Shown: positions 24,552-33,205, numbered from the stretch's first letter. The stretch: 34,832 nt of DNA from Nocardia neocaledoniensis (GCF_029868625.1 NZ_JARWOJ010000186.1:1-34832), one strand, 5' to 3'. The notes: generated by a model from the sequence alone, not told the origin. Program-made: numbers and translations.

Positions 24552-25339
24552 CAGGCGATGGCGTCGGCCAGCGCGCGACGCACCTTCGCGTTGCTGGACA
24601 GGTCGAGCCCGGTGATGGAGGCGAACGTGCGGCGCACCTTGTCGTGCAGCACCTCGAGCTCGCCCTCGGCGGCGACCTGCTCGAGGAACAGCTCGAAGCC
24701 GGTGTCGATGGTCTCGTGGTCGCCGAGTTCGGCGATGCCGGCCTTGAAGGTGCTCACCGGATGCTTGATCTTGGCCTCGGAGCTGTAGACGTACAGGGTC
24801 TCGAGCACCGAGGGCAGCTCCTCCGGCCGCTTCTTCAGCCGTTCGTTGGTGTAGTGGATGAACTCGCGCGCGTGCCCGGCCTCGTCGCGACTGGCGTTGA
24901 GCAGCAACTCCTTCAGCACCGGTTCGGCCACCCAGCTCGACACCGCGCGGTACACGTGGTTGACGGTGAGCTCGGAGATGATGTTGGTGGCCAGCGTCGC
25001 CGAGGGCGTGCTGCCCGGGGCGTAGGGCTCGCGCATGGCGTCGACGGCGCGGTCCTCGACGTCCTCGCCGATGGCGCCGAGCCAGGACCGGAACGCGTAG
25101 TGGTGCTGCACCTCCTGGTAGCCCCACACCACCGCGAAGGTGGAGAAGTCGTAGTCGTCGACGAATTCGTCGAGGAAGCCGTGCACCGCGGCGATCACAT
25201 TGGACTCGCCCATCGCCGCGCTCTTGGCCAGGGTGATGTATTCGGGGCGGACCAGTGTCGGGTCGACCGCGGACAGGTCCAGATCGCTCAGTTTCCAGTG
25301 CAGGCGTTCGTAGTGGCGGAACACGTCAAAGCTGTGCAC
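24551..25339 (-). CDS. Ferritin-like diiron enzyme, acyl-ACP desaturase-related
   Basis: 262-residue four-helix-bundle protein with a full diiron ligand set: E45 (AAMGESNVIAAVH), E76-x-x-H79 (GYQEVQHHYAF), E123 (IISELTVNHVYRA) and E153-x-x-H156 (SRDEAGHAREF). This places it with acyl-ACP desaturases and related ferritin-like oxygenases, but outside the four ligand helices it shares little with the other desaturase of this operon. It could add a second double bond, make an alkyne, hydroxylate, or act as an N-oxygenase; I cannot decide. The GTG start has GGAG 6 bases upstream. It follows the acyl-AMP ligase by 39 bases and overlaps the hotdog gene. Confidence 0.78.
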   Translation of the reverse strand: MHSFDVFRHYERLHWKLSDLDLSAVDPTLVRPEYITLAKSAAMGESNVIAAVHGFLDEFVDDYDFSTFAVVWGYQEVQHHYAFRSWLGAIGEDVEDRAVDAMREPYAPGSTPSATLATNIISELTVNHVYRAVSSWVAEPVLKELLLNASRDEAGHAREFIHYTNERLKKRPEELPSVLETLYVYSSEAKIKHPVSTFKAGIAELGDHETIDTGFELFLEQVAAEGELEVLHDKVRRTFASITGLDLSSNAKVRRALADAIA

Positions 25340-25378
25340 GAGGCACTCCGTTCGATCGAAGGGGAGCCGGGCGCGGCG

Positions 25379-27031
25379 TCATCGCCGGCCGATCAGATCG
25401 CGGGCGGCGAGGCGTTGGAGCTTGCCGCTGCTGGTGCGGGGGATGCTGCGCGGCGCGACCAGATGCACCTCGACCGCGCCGAGCCCGAGGTGGGCGGTGA
25501 CGGCCGCGCGGATGGCGTCGGCGAGCGCGTCGGCCGCGTCGCCGGTGCGTTCGGTCTCGGCGATCAGCGCGATCACGTCGTCGCCGTCGGGATCGACGGC
25601 GGCGGTGCAGCGGCCCTTGTGGATGCCGTCGAGGTCACGGACGGCGGCCTCGACGTCCTGGGCGTAGTAGTTCACGCCGCGCACGGTGATCATGTCCTTG
25701 CAGCGGCCGGTGACGAACAGTTCCGCGCCGCGCCGGTAGCCGAGGTCACCGGTGCGCAGCCAGCCCTCGACGAAGCGGTCGGCCACGGCCTCCCGGTCGG
25801 CGGTGAGATAGCCGTCGGTGACCGGGGCGCCCTGGATCAGGATCTCGCCGACCCGGCCGTCGGGCAGGTCGGCGCCGGTCCCGGGGTGCACGATCCGCAC
25901 GGCGATCCCGGCGACCGGGGCGCCGACCGAGGCGACCGCCCGCGCGCCGTCGCCGCCGCGGGGCACCTCCTCGGCCACCGCGGCGTCCGAGAGCTGGGCG
26001 CGGTCGACCCACTCGAACACCGGCTCGCGCAGCAGCGGTGGGAACGCGACGGCGAGCGTGGCCTCGGCCATGCCGTACACGCCGAACATCGTCGACGGCG
26101 CGAAACCGGCGGGCGCGAACCGCTCGCAGAACGCCGAGACCACCGATTCGGCGATCGGCTCGGCGCCGTTGAACGCGATCCGCCAGTGGCGCAGGTCGTA
26201 GTCGGTGACCCGCTCCGGCGGGATCGCCGCCAGCAGCGCCTCGTAGCCGAAGTTCGGCATCGCGGTGATGGTGGTCTTCGTCGCGGCGAACTCACCGAAC
26301 CAGCGCGCCGGATCCTTCACGAACGCGATCGGCGACCACACGTGCGCCGGGATGCCGCGCAGCACCGCCGACAGGGTGCCGAACAGGCCCATGTCGTGGA
26401 ACAGCGGCAACCAGAAGCCGCCCTGATCATCGAGTCCGAGATCGATACCGGTGCGGATGGCGGCCAGTCCGCTCACCACATTCGCGTGGGTCAGGCGCAC
26501 GCCCTTGGGCAGCGCGGTGCTGCCGGAGGTGAATTGCACGATGGCCAGATCGTCGGGGCCCGGCGTCGGCAGGATGTCCACCGCCGCGGTGACGTCCTCG
26601 ACCAGCGCGCCGGTGTCGACGAATTCGACGCCGATGTCCCCGATCAACGGGATCATCGAGGCGAACCGGGGCGAGACCAGGATCGTCCGCATGCCCGCCG
26701 CCGCGGTGATCGCCGCCAGCTTGGCCGGGTAGGCGGCCGTCGCCCCCGCGCCGGCGGGCAGCGGCAGGGGAGTGGCCGCGCCGCCCGCCGCGGCGATGCC
26801 GAACAGCGAGGTCAGGAACTCCGGCGCGTTGGGGCTGAGCACGCCGACGGGTTCGCCCCGCCCGATCCCGCGCCGCACCAGGGCGGTCGCCGTCGTCCGG
26901 GCGCGGGCCTGCAACGCGGCGTTGTCCAGGTGCTCGGAGACCGACCAGAACGTCGCCGTCACGCGGGGGTGCTCGGCGGCGACCCCGGCCAGCAGCGTGA
27001 GGAGCGTGTCGCTCGAACGCGAGGAATTCAT
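25379..27031 (-). CDS. Fatty acyl-AMP ligase (FAAL-like)
   Basis: 550-residue adenylate-forming enzyme. Core motifs: FTSGSTALPKG (167-177) for ATP, WLPLFHDMGLFGTL (207-220), the FAAL/FadD-type H-D-M-G, YGMAEATLAVAF, GYLTADREA, WLRTGDLG, and the C-terminal PRTSSGKLQRL with the catalytic Lys. The D-M-G-L-F-G run and the lack of a CoA-binding signature favour FAAL over acyl-CoA ligase. It would activate a free fatty acid as acyl-AMP and pass it to the ACP of the same operon. Start is taken as ATG 27031 because MNSSRSSDTLLTLL fits the family N-terminus; ATG 27061 adds ten residues. Neither has a strong ribosome-binding site. Confidence 0.85.
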   Translation of the reverse strand: MNSSRSSDTLLTLLAGVAAEHPRVTATFWSVSEHLDNAALQARARTTATALVRRGIGRGEPVGVLSPNAPEFLTSLFGIAAAGGAATPLPLPAGAGATAAYPAKLAAITAAAGMRTILVSPRFASMIPLIGDIGVEFVDTGALVEDVTAAVDILPTPGPDDLAIVQFTSGSTALPKGVRLTHANVVSGLAAIRTGIDLGLDDQGGFWLPLFHDMGLFGTLSAVLRGIPAHVWSPIAFVKDPARWFGEFAATKTTITAMPNFGYEALLAAIPPERVTDYDLRHWRIAFNGAEPIAESVVSAFCERFAPAGFAPSTMFGVYGMAEATLAVAFPPLLREPVFEWVDRAQLSDAAVAEEVPRGGDGARAVASVGAPVAGIAVRIVHPGTGADLPDGRVGEILIQGAPVTDGYLTADREAVADRFVEGWLRTGDLGYRRGAELFVTGRCKDMITVRGVNYYAQDVEAAVRDLDGIHKGRCTAAVDPDGDDVIALIAETERTGDAADALADAIRAAVTAHLGLGAVEVHLVAPRSIPRTSSGKLQRLAARDLIGRR

Positions 27032-27061
27032 GCCGGAAACGACAACAGCGGCATATGACAT

Positions 27062-27245
27062 CGCGTTGAACGAATAACGAAATACGCGCGCCGATAATCA
27101 CCGTCGATCGTCCAATTGCACTGCCTGATAAAGATATTCGACTATCGCCCGATCGGAGCAGGCAATACTGCGCGAATTCGCGGCCACCGCGCGACGACGA
27201 TGAGCGGCGAAATCCCCGCACCGAAATCGCCCCTAGGAGCTGCCG
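27062..27245. promoter_or_regulatory. Divergent promoter region between the two lipid-pathway operons
   Basis: This 184-bp gap is one of the most AT-rich stretches of the window. Promoters for the acyl-AMP ligase operon (minus) and P450 operon (plus) must lie here. On the plus strand TTGCAC (27116-27121) with GACTAT 18 bases later is a weak sigma-70-like candidate. TGCCTG (27122-27127) and CAGGCA (27159-27164) form an inverted repeat with a long spacer that could be an operator. An AGGAG at 27236 serves the first P450. Shared control of both operons is the simplest reading. Confidence 0.45.
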
Positions 27246-28484
27246 GTGACTACCGATCATGTCGCGGTCGAGGACCCGACCCCGGTGCAGATCGCGGTGC
27301 TGGAGAGCGTCGCGCCGCACCGCCGCCACGACCCGTATCCCAGCTACGAGACCCTGCGCGCCGCTGGACCGTTCGTGCCGGGCCCCCGCGAGACCCACCT
27401 GGTGCCGCGACACGCGCAGGCCCAGGCCATCCTGAGTGATCCGCGTTGGAGCCATGCCGAGGAACCGGAGCTGCTGCACGGCGACAGCGACGTGGAGCTG
27501 CCCGGCTCGTTCCTGTGGATGGAACCGCCGGACCACACCCGCCTGCGCGGTCTGGTCGGCAAGGCGTTCACCGCCCGTACCGTCGCGGGGCTGCACGACC
27601 GCGCCGACCGGCTCGTCGACGGGCTGCTCAGCGCCATGCTGGCCGACGGCGAGACGAACGCGCTCGAGGCGCTGGCCTACCCGGTGCCGCTGACCCTGAT
27701 CTGCGAGCTGCTCGGCGTGCCCGCCGAAGCGCACGCCCACGTGCGGGAGATCTCCGCGCACATCGCGCGCGGCCTCGACCCCGACACCCTGCTGAGCCCG
27801 GCCGAACTGGCCGCGCGCACCACCGCCGTGCACGCGTTCGACGAGTTCTTCGGCGACCTCGTCGCCCAGCGCCGCACCGACCCGCGTGACGACCTGATCA
27901 CCGCGCTGGTGCACGCCGAGGAGGCGGGGGTCCGGCTGACCCGCACCGAACTGATCGGCACCCTGCTCATTCTCGTCGTGGCCGGGCACGAGACCACGGT
28001 CAACCTCATCGGCAACGGGCTGCTCGCGCTGATCCGCCATCCCGACCAGTTCCAGCGGCTGCGCGAAGACCCCGCGCTGTGCGGTCCCGCCGTCGACGAG
28101 GTGCTGCGCTACGACCCGCCCGTGCACCTGACCACCCGCACCGCCCGGCACGAGATCGAGCTCGCCGGAAGGACTTTCGTCCCCGGCGACGCGGTGATCG
28201 TGCTGATCGGCTCGGCGGCCCGCGATCCGGAGGCCTTCCCCGAGGCCGACCGCTTCGACATCGGCCGCTACCTGCCCGGCAGGCGACCCGAACGGCACCT
28301 GTCGTTCGGTCTCGGCCTGCACTACTGCCTCGGCGCGCCGCTGGCCCGCCTCGAGATGCAGGCGGTGCTGCGCGCCGTCGCCACGAGGGTCGAGCGGATG
28401 CATCTGCTCGCCGAACCGCCGTATCGCCCGAACGTGGTCGTGCGCGGCATGTCCGAACTGCGAATCAGCCTGGAGGGCCGATGA
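27246..28484 (+). CDS. Cytochrome P450, first of the operon
   Basis: 412-residue soluble P450. I-helix AGHETT, K-helix E-x-x-R in DEVLRYD, haem loop FGLGLHYCLG with Cys361. The N-terminus RRHDPYPSYETLRAAGPF and the SFLWMEPPDHTRLR segment fit the CYP105/107-like branch. GTG start with AGGAG five bases upstream. Its stop overlaps the next P450 start (ATGA). It is very like the fourth gene of this operon, including 41 of 42 identical bases at 27507-27548 versus 31277-31318, pointing to duplication. It probably hydroxylates or desaturates the product of the divergent acyl-ACP operon, but the substrate is unknown. Confidence 0.9.
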   Translation: MTTDHVAVEDPTPVQIAVLESVAPHRRHDPYPSYETLRAAGPFVPGPRETHLVPRHAQAQAILSDPRWSHAEEPELLHGDSDVELPGSFLWMEPPDHTRLRGLVGKAFTARTVAGLHDRADRLVDGLLSAMLADGETNALEALAYPVPLTLICELLGVPAEAHAHVREISAHIARGLDPDTLLSPAELAARTTAVHAFDEFFGDLVAQRRTDPRDDLITALVHAEEAGVRLTRTELIGTLLILVVAGHETTVNLIGNGLLALIRHPDQFQRLREDPALCGPAVDEVLRYDPPVHLTTRTARHEIELAGRTFVPGDAVIVLIGSAARDPEAFPEADRFDIGRYLPGRRPERHLSFGLGLHYCLGAPLARLEMQAVLRAVATRVERMHLLAEPPYRPNVVVRGMSELRISLEGR

Positions 28485-29704
28485 GTACCGCTGTCCCCGC
28501 CGACCTCACCTTCGACGCCTTCGCGCCCGAGCACCGCGCCGATCCCTATCCCGCCTACGCCCGCGTGCGCACCGCCACCCCGCTGTTCCCGTACTCGCTC
28601 GACGAGGTGCCGGTGCGGCTGGTGACCCGCTACGAGGAGTGCGCGGCCGTCCTCACCGGCGCCGACTGGGGCCACGGTTACGCGGCGGGCATCAGCCCCT
28701 TCCGTGACACCAGTGCCGCCATCCCCGGCTCGTTCGTCCGCATGGACCCGCCCGAACACGGCCGCTACCGCAAGCTGGTGGCCAAGGCGTTCACGCCCAA
28801 GATGATCGGCGAGCTGGCGCCGGTGGCGGGCACGGTGGTCGACGGCCTGGTCGACGCGGCGCTCGAGCGCGGCGAGCTCGACGTGCTCGAGGATCTGGCG
28901 GTCCCGCTGGCCGTCGCGATGGTCGCGGTCCGGCTGCTCGGCGCCGACGCCGCCGACGGCCCCAGCTTCCGCGCCTGGCAGCTGGCCATCGCGCGCGGCA
29001 GCGACCCCGACTCGCTGCTCGGGCCCGACGACATCAGCGCCCGCACCGACGCGGCCATCGCCTGCATGGGCCATTTCGCCCGGCTCATCGCCGAGAAGAA
29101 GCAGCGGCCCGGCACCGACCTGCTCAGCGAATTGGTCGCGGCCAGCGTGGACGGCGATTTCCTCACCGAGCCCGAGGTGATCGGCATGTCGCTGCTGCTG
29201 CTCGTGGCGGGCATGGAGACCTCGATCAACCTGATCGGCAACGGCATGCTCGCGCTGCTGCGGCACCCCGGCCAGCTCGCGTTGCTGCGCGCCCACCCGG
29301 AGCTGATCGGCCCCGCCATCGACGAGATGCTGCGCTACGACGCGCCGACCCAGTTCACGATCCGGGTCGCGCTGGCCGACACCCGGGTCGGTGAGCACAG
29401 CTTCCGCCGCGGCGACGGCGTCGTCGTGCTCACCGGCTCGGCCAACCGCGACGAGCGGGTCTACCACGACCCCGACACCTTCGACATCACCCGCTTCACC
29501 GGAAATCGCCCGCCGCGTAAGCATCTCGGCTTCAGCCTCGGCATCCACTACTGCGTCGGCGCGCCGCTGGCCCGCATCGAGGCCGAGACCGCCATCCGCA
29601 CGCTGCTCGACCGGGCGCCCGAGCTGGCCCTGGCCGAGCAGCCGATCGAGTACCGGCCCAGCCTGATCCACCGCGGCATCCGGCACCTCCCGGTGACCCT
29701 GTGA
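28481..29704 (+). CDS. Cytochrome P450, second of the operon
   Basis: 407-residue soluble P450. Haem loop FSLGIHYCVG with Cys358, K-helix E-x-x-R in DEMLRYD. The I-helix reads AGMETS instead of the AGHETT of its three relatives in the window: the conserved Glu-Thr pair is kept, but His is replaced by Met and the last Thr by Ser, in the oxygen-binding groove, so chemistry or substrate pocket may differ. The ATG overlaps the first P450's stop, and its own stop overlaps the FAD monooxygenase start (GTGA), so the three are translationally coupled. Substrate unknown. Confidence 0.9.
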   Translation: MSTAVPADLTFDAFAPEHRADPYPAYARVRTATPLFPYSLDEVPVRLVTRYEECAAVLTGADWGHGYAAGISPFRDTSAAIPGSFVRMDPPEHGRYRKLVAKAFTPKMIGELAPVAGTVVDGLVDAALERGELDVLEDLAVPLAVAMVAVRLLGADAADGPSFRAWQLAIARGSDPDSLLGPDDISARTDAAIACMGHFARLIAEKKQRPGTDLLSELVAASVDGDFLTEPEVIGMSLLLLVAGMETSINLIGNGMLALLRHPGQLALLRAHPELIGPAIDEMLRYDAPTQFTIRVALADTRVGEHSFRRGDGVVVLTGSANRDERVYHDPDTFDITRFTGNRPPRKHLGFSLGIHYCVGAPLARIEAETAIRTLLDRAPELALAEQPIEYRPSLIHRGIRHLPVTL

Positions 29705-30993
29705 CCGCGTCGCGGCAGCACGCGCTCGTCATCGGCGCCGGGTTCGCCGGGCTGCTGGCGGCACGGGTGCTCACCGAGCGGTTCGACCGGGTCACGCTCG
29801 TGGAACGCGACGAGCTGGACGCGAAAGAGACGGTGCGCCGCGGCGTTCCGCAGGCCTGGCATCTGCACGGGCTGCTCGACCGGGGTCGTCGGATCATGGA
29901 GGAGCTGTACCCGGGGTTCACCGAGGAGGCGGTCAGCGACGGCGCGACCGTGGCCGAGGTGCTCGTCGGCACCCGCTGGTATGTCGGCGGTTCCCGGCTG
30001 GCGGCGGGCGCGACCGGACTCACCTCGCTCATCGCGACCCGATCGCTGCTCGAGACCGTCCTGCGCCGCCGCACATTGCGGCTGCGTGGCATCGAACTGC
30101 TGACCAGGACGACCGTGCAGGGGCTGGTCGGCGACGCCCATCGGGTGCGCGCCGTCCGGGTGACCGGCCCGGCGGGGGAGCAGACCCTGGCCGCCGATCT
30201 GATCGTCGACGCGAGTGGCCGCGGCTCACGGATCACCCAGTGGCTCAGCGAGATCGGTGCGGAGATACCCGCCGAGGAACGGCTCGAGGTGGACCTCGGC
30301 TACACGTCTCGGTTCTTCCGGCACCGGCCCGGCCAGCTCGGCGGTCAGGCATCGGTGATCGTGTCGACCGGCGCCGACGGGCGTGGTGGCGGCGCGGTGC
30401 GGGTGGAGGGCGACCGCTGGCACGTCACCCTCGCCGGGATGCTCGGCGACCATCCGCCGACCGACGATCAGGGCTTCCGCGACTACGCCGCGTCGCTGTC
30501 GGCGCCCGACATCCACACCATCGTCGTCGGCTCCGACGCCCTCGGCGAGCCCGTTCCGTACCGCTTCCGCACCGCTGTGCGCCGGCGCTTCGATCGTCAG
30601 AGTGCCCCGCCGGCGGGGCTCGTCGTGCTGGGCGACGCCCAGTGCGCGTTCAACCCGCTCTACGCCCAGGGCATGACCGTCGCCGCGCTGCAAGCGGCCG
30701 CTTTGCGGGACTGCCTGGCCGCAGCGGACGTGCCCGCCCGCTTCTACGCGGCCGCCGCCGACCCGGTCGCGGTGGCCTGGCAGCTGGCCGCCGGCTCGGA
30801 TCTGCGCCATCCCGGCGTCGCGGGCAGGCGCACCCTGCGGACCCGGCTCACCGATGTCTTCGTGACCAGGGTGCAGCGCGTGGCCCACCACGATCCGCGC
30901 GTGGCCAGGACCTTCCTTCGGGTCGCCCACCTGGTCGATCCGCCCGCCGCGCTCACCGCGCCGGGCACGCTGCGCCGCATCCTCCTGTCCTGA
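29701..30993 (+). CDS. FAD-dependent monooxygenase-like oxidoreductase
   Basis: 430-residue flavoprotein of the group A (PHBH-like) monooxygenase superfamily. The ADP-binding beta-alpha-beta is at the extreme N-terminus (VIGAGFAGLLAARVL), followed by the acidic end of strand 2 (LVERDEL). DASGRGSR and GDAQCAFNPLYAQGMTVA (the GD motif binding the FAD ribityl) are in their expected places. It could hydroxylate or epoxidise the lipid product; relatives act on aromatic rings and alkenes. GTG start, overlapping the P450 stop. No membrane helix. It is followed by another P450 after 25 bases. Confidence 0.82.
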   Translation: MTASRQHALVIGAGFAGLLAARVLTERFDRVTLVERDELDAKETVRRGVPQAWHLHGLLDRGRRIMEELYPGFTEEAVSDGATVAEVLVGTRWYVGGSRLAAGATGLTSLIATRSLLETVLRRRTLRLRGIELLTRTTVQGLVGDAHRVRAVRVTGPAGEQTLAADLIVDASGRGSRITQWLSEIGAEIPAEERLEVDLGYTSRFFRHRPGQLGGQASVIVSTGADGRGGGAVRVEGDRWHVTLAGMLGDHPPTDDQGFRDYAASLSAPDIHTIVVGSDALGEPVPYRFRTAVRRRFDRQSAPPAGLVVLGDAQCAFNPLYAQGMTVAALQAAALRDCLAAADVPARFYAAAADPVAVAWQLAAGSDLRHPGVAGRRTLRTRLTDVFVTRVQRVAHHDPRVARTFLRVAHLVDPPAALTAPGTLRRILLS

Positions 30994-31018
30994 CCACCAC
31001 CCGCGAGGAGACCCATCC

Positions 31019-32260
31019 ATGACCTCCACGATCGACGCCGTCCAGACCGCCCTGGTCGAGCTGTTCGGCCCCGACGGCCGCGCCGACCCCTACAGTCCCG
31101 CCCGCGTGCTGCGCGAGGCGGGCCCGATCCATCAGACCCCGCTCGGACACCACGTGCTCACCCGGTACGAGGACTGCGCGGCGGTGCTGTCCACCACGGC
31201 CTGGAGCCATGCCGAGGAGGCGGCGATGATGCACCCGACGGTGTCGCCGGAGAACGCCCCCGAGGAACTGCCCACGTCGTTCCTGTGGATGGAGCCGCCG
31301 GACCACACCCGCCTGCGCAACCTCGTCACCAAGGGATTCACCCCGCGCATGGTGACCCGGCTGCGCCCGCGCATCGAGCAGCTGTGCGAGCAGCTCGTCG
31401 ACGACGCCGTGGCCGCGGGCGAATTCGACCTCGTCGAGCTGATCGCCTACCCGCTGCCGCTGATCATCGCCTGCGAGCTGATCGGCGTGCCGAAGGAGGC
31501 CTACGACCAGGTGCACCGCTGGTCGCAGGACCTGGCCCGCGGCTTCGATCACGACTACACGCTGCCCGAGGAATGCCTGCGGGCGCGCAGCGCGGCCTCG
31601 CGCGGATTCATGGGCTACTTCCGTGAGCTGCTCAACGAACGCCGGGTGAGCCCGCGCGACGATCTGCTCAGCGCGCTGTCGCAGGTCGAGGACCGTGGTG
31701 ACGTGCTCACCGAACAGGAACTGCTCGCCACCTGCATCACCACCTTCGTCGCCGGGCACGAGACCACCGCCAATCTCATCGGCACCGGCATGTTGCGCCT
31801 GCTGCGCAACCCGGACCAGATCCAGGTGCTGCGCGACCGTCCGGAGATGCTCGCCCACACGCCCGACGAACTGCTGCGCCTCGACCCGTCGGTGCAGATC
31901 ACCACGCGCGCGGCGACCCGGCCGATCACCGTGGCCGGGCACCGGTTCGACCAGGGCGAAGGCGTTGTGGTGCTCATCAATTCGAGCAACCACGATCCGG
32001 CCGCCTTCCCCGACCCGGAGCGGGTGGACGTGACCCGCTACTCCGATCCGAAGAACCCGGCCAAGAAGCACCTCGGCTTCAGCCTCGGTATCCACTACTG
32101 CCTCGGCGCTCCGCTGGCGCTGCTGGAGATGGAGATCCTGCTCGACGTGCTGTTGCGCAAGGTCGGCTCGCTGGAACTGCGCAGCGAGAACCCGCCGTTC
32201 AAGCCGAACGTCGTCATCCGCGGGCTGGAGTCGCTGCCGGTGGCGGTCACCCCGGCCTGA
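31019..32260 (+). CDS. Cytochrome P450, third of the operon
   Basis: 413-residue soluble P450. I-helix AGHETT, K-helix E-x-x-R in DELLRLD, haem loop FSLGIHYCLG with Cys361. Its body closely follows the operon's first P450 (WSHAEE, SFLWMEPPDHTRLR, RGLESL versus RGMSEL) while its haem region is like the second, so these three enzymes form one recently expanded group. ATG start with GAGGAG about 9 bases upstream. It is the last gene of the plus-strand operon and ends before a GC-rich hairpin. Confidence 0.9.
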   Translation: MTSTIDAVQTALVELFGPDGRADPYSPARVLREAGPIHQTPLGHHVLTRYEDCAAVLSTTAWSHAEEAAMMHPTVSPENAPEELPTSFLWMEPPDHTRLRNLVTKGFTPRMVTRLRPRIEQLCEQLVDDAVAAGEFDLVELIAYPLPLIIACELIGVPKEAYDQVHRWSQDLARGFDHDYTLPEECLRARSAASRGFMGYFRELLNERRVSPRDDLLSALSQVEDRGDVLTEQELLATCITTFVAGHETTANLIGTGMLRLLRNPDQIQVLRDRPEMLAHTPDELLRLDPSVQITTRAATRPITVAGHRFDQGEGVVVLINSSNHDPAAFPDPERVDVTRYSDPKNPAKKHLGFSLGIHYCLGAPLALLEMEILLDVLLRKVGSLELRSENPPFKPNVVIRGLESLPVAVTPA

Positions 32261-32277
32261 GCCGCGTGCTCCCGCGC

Positions 32278-32301
32278 AGCCCCGCCGTGCGCGGCGGGGC
32301 T
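32278..32301. terminator. Hairpin between the P450 and LysR genes
   Basis: Perfect 10-bp GC-rich inverted repeat agccccgccg / cggcggggct with a 4-base loop, lying in the short gap between two convergent genes. There is no T tract. It probably ends transcription of both. Confidence 0.75.
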
Positions 32302-32302
32302 G

Positions 32303-33184
32303 TCAGCGCGGGTCGGCCGGGATGTCGAGGGTGGCGAGGAACGCCGTGGCGGCGGGACTGCGACCCGCCCGGCTCCACACCGCGTACTCCACCCGGCTCG
32401 GCGCGTCGGTGACCTCGATCGTGCGCACGCCGACCAGCTGTGGCGCATGGGCTTTCGGGAGCATGGCCACGCACAGATCGGCGGCGACCAGGCGTGCGAT
32501 GTAGTCCGCCGTCGTGACCTCGAAGGCGACGTCGCGGGTCAGCTCGGCCGCGGCGAAAGCGAGATCGGACTGGACGCGGCCCGCGGTCCCCGGCGGGAGA
32601 TCGACGAAGACCTCCTCGGCCAGCGTGCGCAGGTCGACCTCGCTCGCGGTCGCCAGCCGATGTTCCGGCGCGACCACCGCGACGAGCCGGTCGCGCGCGA
32701 GTTCGTGGACCGCGACGCCGCGCGGACGGGCGGTCGTCGGCAGGCCGAGGAACGCCACGTCCAGGGCGCCCTGCTCGACCTGCTCGGCCAGGTCCTCGCT
32801 CGCCCCGACCCGCAGGCTGATCCGCACCGCCGGGTAGCGGGCGCGGAAATCCCCCAGCGCGGCGGGCAGATCCACCGCGGCGACGGTGGGGATCAGCCCG
32901 ACCGCGAGCCTGCCGCGCACCTCCCCGATCGCGGCCGCGACCTCGGCGCCCGCCCGCTCGGCGGCCTCGAGGCACTGGCGAGCGGCCGGGAGAAAGGCGG
33001 CACCGGCCGGGGTCAGCCGCACGCGACGACTGGTCCGCTCGAACAGCGCCGCCCCCAGCTCGCGCTCGAGCTTGGCGATCTGGTGACTCAGCGCGGACTG
33101 CACCACCAGGCAGCGCTCGGCCGCTCGGGTGAAGCTGTTCGTCTCGGCGACGGCCAGCACGTAGCGCAACTGCTGCAACTCCAT
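32303..33184 (-). CDS. LysR-family transcriptional regulator
   Basis: 293-residue LysR-type regulator. The N-terminal winged helix-turn-helix is plain: MELQQLRYVLAVAETNSFTR, then AAERCLVVQSALSHQIAKLE and the ALFERTSRRVRLTPAG wing. The rest is the two-lobed effector domain (GLIPTVAAVDLPAAL; VVAPEHRLA). Start at ATG 33184 is standard for the family; an ATG 13 codons upstream adds an unusual leader. It is divergent from the secreted beta-propeller gene, the usual arrangement for a LysR controlling its neighbour. It converges with the P450 operon and need not control it. Effector unknown. Confidence 0.9.
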   Translation of the reverse strand: MELQQLRYVLAVAETNSFTRAAERCLVVQSALSHQIAKLERELGAALFERTSRRVRLTPAGAAFLPAARQCLEAAERAGAEVAAAIGEVRGRLAVGLIPTVAAVDLPAALGDFRARYPAVRISLRVGASEDLAEQVEQGALDVAFLGLPTTARPRGVAVHELARDRLVAVVAPEHRLATASEVDLRTLAEEVFVDLPPGTAGRVQSDLAFAAAELTRDVAFEVTTADYIARLVAADLCVAMLPKAHAPQLVGVRTIEVTDAPSRVEYAVWSRAGRSPAATAFLATLDIPADPR

Positions 33185-33190
33185 CGTTCC

Positions 33191-33205
33191 ATCGTGGATC
33201 ACGAT
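33191..33205. promoter_or_regulatory. Candidate LysR operator
   Basis: Inverted repeat ATCGTG-GAT-CACGAT, 7 bases upstream of the LysR start. It also has the T-N11-A form bound by many LysR regulators. Position suggests autoregulation plus control of the divergent gene. It is a short motif and could arise by chance. Confidence 0.35.

Noticed and set aside
22073..27031. Isonitrile lipopeptide cluster (FAAL, ACP, thioesterase)
   Set aside because: That pathway needs an alpha-ketoglutarate iron isonitrile synthase and an NRPS; neither is present, while two diiron enzymes and a methyltransferase are.
22073..27031. Standard polyyne cluster
   Set aside because: The FAAL/ACP/desaturase/thioesterase logic is similar, but membrane desaturases with histidine boxes are absent and a CMAS-like methyltransferase is present. 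Kept only as an analogy.
29212..29235. AGMETS I-helix taken as a dead P450
   Set aside because: The conserved Glu-Thr pair, E-x-x-R and haem Cys are all intact, so the enzyme is most likely active.
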